From contig MKJX01000011.1 of NCBI GenBank assembly GCA_001942415.1, forward strand, positions 45,326 to 109,325: a stretch of DNA of 64,000 bases. The letters are read 5' to 3'. The notes beneath the pieces are model-generated. The model did no database searches and was not told where the DNA came from. It saw only the letters and a program-made list of their open reading frames with translations. Origin of the DNA: Pseudonocardia sp. CNS-139. Its GTDB lineage: Bacteria > Actinomycetota > Actinomycetes > Mycobacteriales > Pseudonocardiaceae. Positions 60,667 to 64,000 of this stretch are shown here, piece by piece. Both the position numbers and the translations under genes were made by a program. Positions within the stretch are counted from its first letter, which is position 1, and the number at the start of each line of letters is the position of its first letter.

Positions 60667-60700
60667 ATTATTGCACGATTTGGCATACATTGTCAATGTA
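60667..60700 (-). promoter_or_regulatory. Promoter with overlapping palindromic operator
   Basis: On the minus strand TTGACA (60696-60691) and AATAAT (60672-60667) are 18 bases apart, a good sigma-70-like pair. The -35 lies inside the perfect 7-1-7 palindrome TACATTGTCAATGTA (60686-60700). A start about ten bases before ATG 60647 would leave a very short leader. A repressor bound here would block the HEAT-like gene. Confidence 0.6.
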
Positions 60701-61003
60701 CGAGGGTAGGGGTATATCGGAAACGCGCGGCTTTCCAGGTCCTTATGCTGTGAACCTCAATTGGCTGACCGCGGTAACTTTGGCGAGCGAGTCACTCTGT
60801 GTCACCAGTCTGCACTCGGGGAAGTACAACCAGCGGCTCGTGCCAATTGCCCGCCGCATACCGTGCAGGCGGCAGATCAAACCGTTATCGCCCGAACAAC
60901 CCCCCCAACAACCTCCGGAAACCCGGCAGACAGCCACCCTGGTCCGCCCGCCCGCCATCCTCGACCGTCCGGTGACGCTGCGAGCCTGCGTGACCTCAGT
61001 GTC
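60701..61003. other. Gap with no supported gene
   Basis: About 300 bases between the HEAT-like gene promoter and a doubtful small frame. Several open frames exist on both strands but their compositions are not protein-like and no ribosome site stands out. Confidence 0.5.
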
Positions 61004-61198
61004 ATGGTTTCATGCTTGCAGCCGTACGCCGACGAATCGGTAGTGACGCTATTCTTCGACCTCGGCGAATACCTGTACGAATCTGCCGATGACCTCGACC
61101 ATCCTGACCGTGCGGCCGACAACGGCTGGCGAGACGAAGCCTTGCGTCGGGTAGGCCTATCGCTGGACGTGGCGAAGGCTGCGAACAAGCGTGGCTAG
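61004..61198 (+). CDS. Possible small acidic protein
   Basis: 64 residues: SVVTLFFDLGEYLYESADDLDHPDR then DEALRRVGLSLDVAKAANKRG. The acidic helical text looks more protein-like than the longer frame upstream of it. No good ribosome site is seen. It ends 25 bases before a hairpin terminator. Confidence 0.35.
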   Translation: MVSCLQPYADESVVTLFFDLGEYLYESADDLDHPDRAADNGWRDEALRRVGLSLDVAKAANKRG

Positions 61199-61222
61199 TA
61201 ATCGGCCGTAAACACGCCGAAA

Positions 61223-61258
61223 CCCCCTGCCCGCCCAACCAACGGGCAGGACAGGGGG
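61223..61258. terminator. Bidirectional hairpin terminator
   Basis: CCTGCCCG (61226-61233) pairs with CGGGCAGG (61243-61250), extended by CCC with GGG across a small bulge. It sits between convergent frames ending at 61198 and 61290. Confidence 0.7.
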
Positions 61259-61289
61259 CTCCGGGCAGGGTCTGGGGTTCCCCGCCCGT

Positions 61290-61508
61290 TCAGGGGGCGG
61301 CGTCGCGGATGCGGTCGAGCCACCATTGCGGCGTCTGGATGACCCGCGTTTCCGGCCCGGCGGGCAGCGCCCGGGTCAGCCGGTCAATCTCCGGCCGACA
61401 GAGCGCCTGCTGGTTGTCGGCGTGCCGCCAGCCGAGTTTGGAGCCGTCCGGTTCGATTTCCACTTCCCGGCCCATGCAGCTCGGCGTCCGACAGACATAC
61501 GTTGTCAT
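61290..61508 (-). CDS. Small hypothetical protein
   Basis: 72 residues. It opens TTYVCRTPSCMGREVEIEPDGS and ends TPQWWLDRIRDAAP. The Cys pair and short length suggest a small zinc-binding or surface protein, but no family is recognised. It follows the methyltransferase gene by 45 bases on the same strand. Confidence 0.5.
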   Translation of the reverse strand: MTTYVCRTPSCMGREVEIEPDGSKLGWRHADNQQALCRPEIDRLTRALPAGPETRVIQTPQWWLDRIRDAAP

Positions 61509-61553
61509 CGTCCTACCACCCGTTCCGAATCCGGCGCACCGGCTGTCCCGTGG

Positions 61554-62405
61554 TCATGGTTTCCGTCCACAGCCGCCGGTCAGGTACGTGGTGTAGTCCG
61601 GCAGGGTCGGGTCATGTTCGGGACGGGTCCCATCCGTCCGCCAGTCGTTGGCGTAGACCAGTCCCGGCGGCACCAGGTCCAGACCATCGAAATACTTACG
61701 GTGCTGTTCCCACGGCCGGAAGGTGCCGACGCCGACCCGCTTGAGCAACTCGTACTCGATGTCGCGGGCCAGCAGTTCGTCATCGAGGAGATTGCTCGCC
61801 AGCAGGTAGCTACCGGCGGGCATGTACTCCCGGAAATAGGTCGTGACGCCGACCGGGTCCTGCTCGTCGCTCAGCCAGTGCAGCAGCCCGACCAGCACCA
61901 CGGCGTAGGGCTGGCCGAGGTCGAGCAAACCGCGCGTCACCGGATGGTCGAGGATGGCGGCCGGGTCAGCGGCGTCGGCCTGGATGACCAGCGTCGTGTC
62001 GTTGTCGGCCAGCAGGGCGTGGCCGTGGGCCAGTACCAGCGGGTCGTTGTCGACGTAGACGACGCGGACGCCGGGGTCGATGGCGTGGGCGATGTCATGG
62101 ACGTTCCCGGCGGTCGGCAGGCCCGACCCGACGTCGATGATCTGCCGGATACCGGCTTCGGCGACCAGGAAGCGGACGCCCCGGCGCAGGAACTCCCGGT
62201 TGTCGGTCGCCAGGGCGGCGACGCCCGGAATCTCCTTGTTCAGGCCGTCGAGGGCCTGCCGGTCGGCCTCGAAGTTGGTCTTGCCGCCCAAGGCGTAGTC
62301 GTACATCCGGGCGACCGACGGCACGGTGATGTCGATGTCCGGCGGCAGTGCCGCCGCTCCGTCCGGTTCACGGAGCTGCTGTCGCCAGGTCTCGGGGTCG
62401 TTCAT
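61554..62405 (-). CDS. SAM-dependent methyltransferase of the SAV2177/DUF574 family
   Basis: 283 residues. ITVPSVARMYDYALGGKTNFEADR is the family's opening motif, followed by the AdoMet loop IIDVGSGLPTAGNVHDIA, VVYVDNDPLVLAHG and AVVLVGLLHWLSDEQDP. These proteins are abundant in actinomycetes, often beside Scr1/XRE regulators; their substrates are mostly unknown. ATG 62405 overlaps the stop of a small upstream frame. Confidence 0.88.
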   Translation of the reverse strand: MNDPETWRQQLREPDGAAALPPDIDITVPSVARMYDYALGGKTNFEADRQALDGLNKEIPGVAALATDNREFLRRGVRFLVAEAGIRQIIDVGSGLPTAGNVHDIAHAIDPGVRVVYVDNDPLVLAHGHALLADNDTTLVIQADAADPAAILDHPVTRGLLDLGQPYAVVLVGLLHWLSDEQDPVGVTTYFREYMPAGSYLLASNLLDDELLARDIEYELLKRVGVGTFRPWEQHRKYFDGLDLVPPGLVYANDWRTDGTRPEHDPTLPDYTTYLTGGCGRKP

Positions 62406-62569
62406 CGGTCGGCCGCTCCGTCCGGGCGGCGGGCTTGGCGGCGTGAGACGAGCTCGTCGACGGCCAGGCCCACCCGGTCGGCGATGTCGGCCCCCGCGCC
62501 GGCGGCCATGGTCATCGAGATGCGCGCCGTGACTCCCGCGCGGGAGAGCAGCCAGGCGAGCCAACGCAT
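62402..62569 (-). CDS. Small protein coupled to the methyltransferase
   Basis: 55 residues from ATG 62569, with AAAGGA 8 bases before it. It begins MRWLAWLLSRAGVTAR and ends RRPDGAADR; the N-terminus is amphipathic. Its TGA overlaps the methyltransferase ATG (ATGA). No family recognised. Confidence 0.45.
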   Translation of the reverse strand: MRWLAWLLSRAGVTARISMTMAAGAGADIADRVGLAVDELVSRRQARRPDGAADR

Positions 62570-62875
62570 GGGTTCGTCCTTTCCGTGTCGGCGGTTCCAA
62601 GGAACCGGCCGGACCAGGGCCTTTCGTCGGGGGGACGGCGCGCCTGGCCCGGCCGGAGTCCCGAAGCTACGGATGGCCGAACGCCAACCTCAATGATGTT
62701 GCAGCAGGTTGCAGCAAGATTGACCGGGCGGGCGATGACGGGCCGTGATCGTCGCGCCCTGGGTCACCCGCCAAATCCCAGGTCAACCGGTCATCACTGC
62801 CTTGACACCGGCGGCGCGGCGGGCGAGTCTCCGAGGGTCACACCATCTCGCACCCCCACCGACAGGAGATCGACG
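62570..62875. other. Divergent intergenic region with a short direct repeat
   Basis: 306 bases between the leftward methyltransferase unit and the rightward regulatory trio. TTGCAGCA occurs twice ten bases apart (62699-62706 and 62709-62716), possibly a regulator site. No gene is supported here; promoters for both directions are expected. Confidence 0.5.
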
Positions 62876-63251
62876 GTGCGCCTCACCTTCCTCGGCAAGG
62901 ACTCCAAGCCGCAGCAGTCCCCGACGCTGTACGCCACTGACCGGGATACCTACGTCGTGCAGGGGTGGATCGTCACCGACCCCGGGATTCTGGCGGCGGT
63001 GACCGTGGCCGATGATGAGACGATCGTGGAGGTGCCGCCGAAGCTCATGACCCATCTGGCGAAAGACGGTCTGACCGGTGAGGTACGCAACCTGGTGCCG
63101 CCGATCGTGCACGTCACCACGGACGGCAACTACATCGTGCGCGGAATACGCGTGCACGATCAGGCGGCGCTCGGGCAGATGGACATCCCGGACCATGAAA
63201 CGTGCGTCGAAGTCCCCAAGGTCGTCGGTCGCGGCGCTCATCGGAGGGTAG
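62876..63251 (+). CDS. Hypothetical protein of an actinomycete regulatory trio (one frame break)
   Basis: 124 residues after removing one G near 63222, which gives the end SSVAALIGG and TAG 63249-63251. The body contains two similar strand-rich blocks: YVVQGWIVTDPGILAAV and YIVRGIRVHDQAALGQM, each followed by a VEVP motif. Internal duplication is therefore likely. GTG 62876 has CAGGAG 8 bases before it. The next gene starts at the base after its stop. Confidence 0.6.
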
Positions 63252-63770
63252 ATGGAGAGCATTTCCTACGAGGACTTCGACGCACTGTTCAGCTCATTCA
63301 AACGGGAGGCCATCCACCTGGAGATGCGCGACTCCTACGGAACCGACGTCGAACTCCCGCATCTCCGCAAGTGGAAGAACGGCGAACCGGACGACAGCGA
63401 CTGGCTTGAACCATGGTTCAGCCTCGTGCGGTCCGGCACCCAGCAGGGCAAGACCTTCCGGCGAGCCCGGATCGTGTCCGAGCCGGTGTCGGAATATCAG
63501 CGCTGGGTGCTGTCCGATACCCATCTGTTCGTCGAAGCTGGCGAGGACATCCGCTGGATACCTCGCCGCCGCGTGTCACTCGTCGCGTTGCCGGGCAATG
63601 ACTTCTGGCTGTACGACGACGAGATCGTCGTGTTCCTGATCTTCGCCGCCAGCGGCCTGGTCGTCGATCGCTTCGTCACCACCGACCGGCAGGCCATCGA
63701 CCTCTGCCGGTCGGCCTTCGAGGCGGTCTGGAAGCTGTCGATTCCCCACCGTGACTACCAGCCCGACTAA
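63252..63770 (+). CDS. DUF6879-family protein
   Basis: 172 residues. ISYEDFDALFSSFKREAIHLEMRDSYG, EPWFSLVRSGTQQGKTFRRARIV, EYQRWVLSDTHLFVEAGEDIRWIPRR and DFWLYDDEIVVFLIF match the DUF6879 pattern. Members typically lie next to an Scr1-type helix-turn-helix gene, as here, and are thought to act with it. GGAGG at 63243-63247 precedes the ATG. Confidence 0.85.
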   Translation: MESISYEDFDALFSSFKREAIHLEMRDSYGTDVELPHLRKWKNGEPDDSDWLEPWFSLVRSGTQQGKTFRRARIVSEPVSEYQRWVLSDTHLFVEAGEDIRWIPRRRVSLVALPGNDFWLYDDEIVVFLIFAASGLVVDRFVTTDRQAIDLCRSAFEAVWKLSIPHRDYQPD

Positions 63771-64000
63771 CCCTGCCCGACAAGCACGGGAAGCGCTCGG
63801 TGCCCGCCTCCGTGAACTCCGGATAGATGCCGGGCTCACGGGGGCGGGCACTGGCGCAGCAGCTTGGTTGGCACTACACCAAGGTCAGCCGTATCGAGCA
63901 CGGCGGCCAAACGCCACCAGAAGCCGAGATCAGGCAGTGGTGCATAGCCTGCCGGGCCGAGGAACAGATACCCGACCTGGTGGCCTCGATGCGGGCCGTC
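63751..64000 (+). CDS. XRE-family regulator, probable Scr1/DUF5753 type (3' end outside window; one frame break)
   Basis: GTG 63751 lies inside the DUF6879 gene. REALGARLRELRIDAGLTG then, after removing one G from the run near 63842, RALAQQLGWHYTKVSRIEHG and QTPPEAEIRQWCIACRAEEQ form a standard XRE helix-turn-helix. The effector part continues beyond the window. Regulates, presumably, its adjacent DUF6879 partner and possibly nearby promoters. Confidence 0.8.
   Translation, partial: MTTSPTNPARQAREALGARLRELRIDAGLTGAGTGAAAWLALHQGQPYRARRPNATRSRDQAVVHSLPGRGTDTRPGGLDAGR

Noticed and set aside
46849..64000. Second copy of the tRNA-Ala 3' end marking the right end of the element
   Set aside because: Not found by eye; the window probably ends before it.
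1..64000. CRISPR arrays, insertion sequences or transposases
   Set aside because: No spaced palindromic repeat series and no transposase motif seen; the only regular repeats are the short in-gene repeats and the 17-bp pair.

Overview
This is a high-GC actinomycete chromosome segment. The long GC-rich overlapping operons, GTG starts, PucR, GntR, IclR and Scr1-type regulators and aromatic catabolism suggest a Pseudonocardia-like relative; the genus is an inference. Roughly 1-46.8 kb is catabolic chromosome. From a tRNA-Ala(GGC) gene at 46.85 kb to the right edge lies an integrated conjugative-type element whose far end is outside the window.

Layout. (1) 0-8.5 kb: the end of a GntR/FCD regulator, then an overlapping operon for glycolate and glyoxylate: glycolate oxidase GlcDEF, hydroxypyruvate isomerase, tartronate semialdehyde reductase and glyoxylate carboligase. 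Together they carry glycolate to glycerate. (2) 8.5-14.7 kb: a truncated haemoglobin, an opposing FAD-dependent ferredoxin reductase, an acyl-CoA dehydrogenase, an ADP-forming acyl-CoA ligase and a quinone-oxidoreductase-like protein. (3) 14.7-26.1 kb: a PucR-type regulator divergent from a Rieske dioxygenase meta-cleavage operon (dihydrodiol dehydrogenase, beta subunit, extradiol dioxygenase, ferredoxin, alpha subunit, C-C hydrolase). This runs directly into a two-protein PEP-synthase/dikinase-like phosphotransfer module and an SDR. (4) 26.4-40.6 kb: a regulon centred on an IclR regulator: an ABC importer with a fused ATPase-permease, an amidohydrolase, alcohol and aldehyde dehydrogenases, maleylacetate reductase and hydroxyquinol 1,2-dioxygenase. 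A 15-bp palindrome (TGCCRCTSAGYGGCA) occurs once upstream of each of the three transcription units. (5) 40.9-46.7 kb: a cobalamin riboswitch ahead of a valine/isobutyrate operon (mmsA, acyl-CoA dehydrogenase, 3-hydroxyisobutyryl-CoA hydrolase, mmsB, enoyl-CoA hydratase).

(6) 46.85-64 kb: the element. A serine recombinase gene, interrupted by an in-frame amber codon, abuts the tRNA. Beyond it are a ribbon-helix-helix protein, an ArdA-type antirestriction protein, an SPPY DNA methyltransferase, a replication-relaxation protein, a conjugative coupling ATPase, an MT-A70 methyltransferase and several small coupled proteins. Next comes an AT-richer cargo block with a 972-residue STAND-type NTPase and a facing partner gene, then an SAV2177-type methyltransferase and a DUF6879/Scr1-type regulatory trio.

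Quality warning. By reading conserved protein families through frame changes I count about 46 single-base indels (about 37 losses, 9 gains) in 28 genes. They are spread evenly over housekeeping, catabolic and element genes, and correcting them restores normal family lengths. I read this as uncorrected sequencing error rather than mass pseudogenisation. Coordinates of such genes span the whole inferred gene and the break positions are given.
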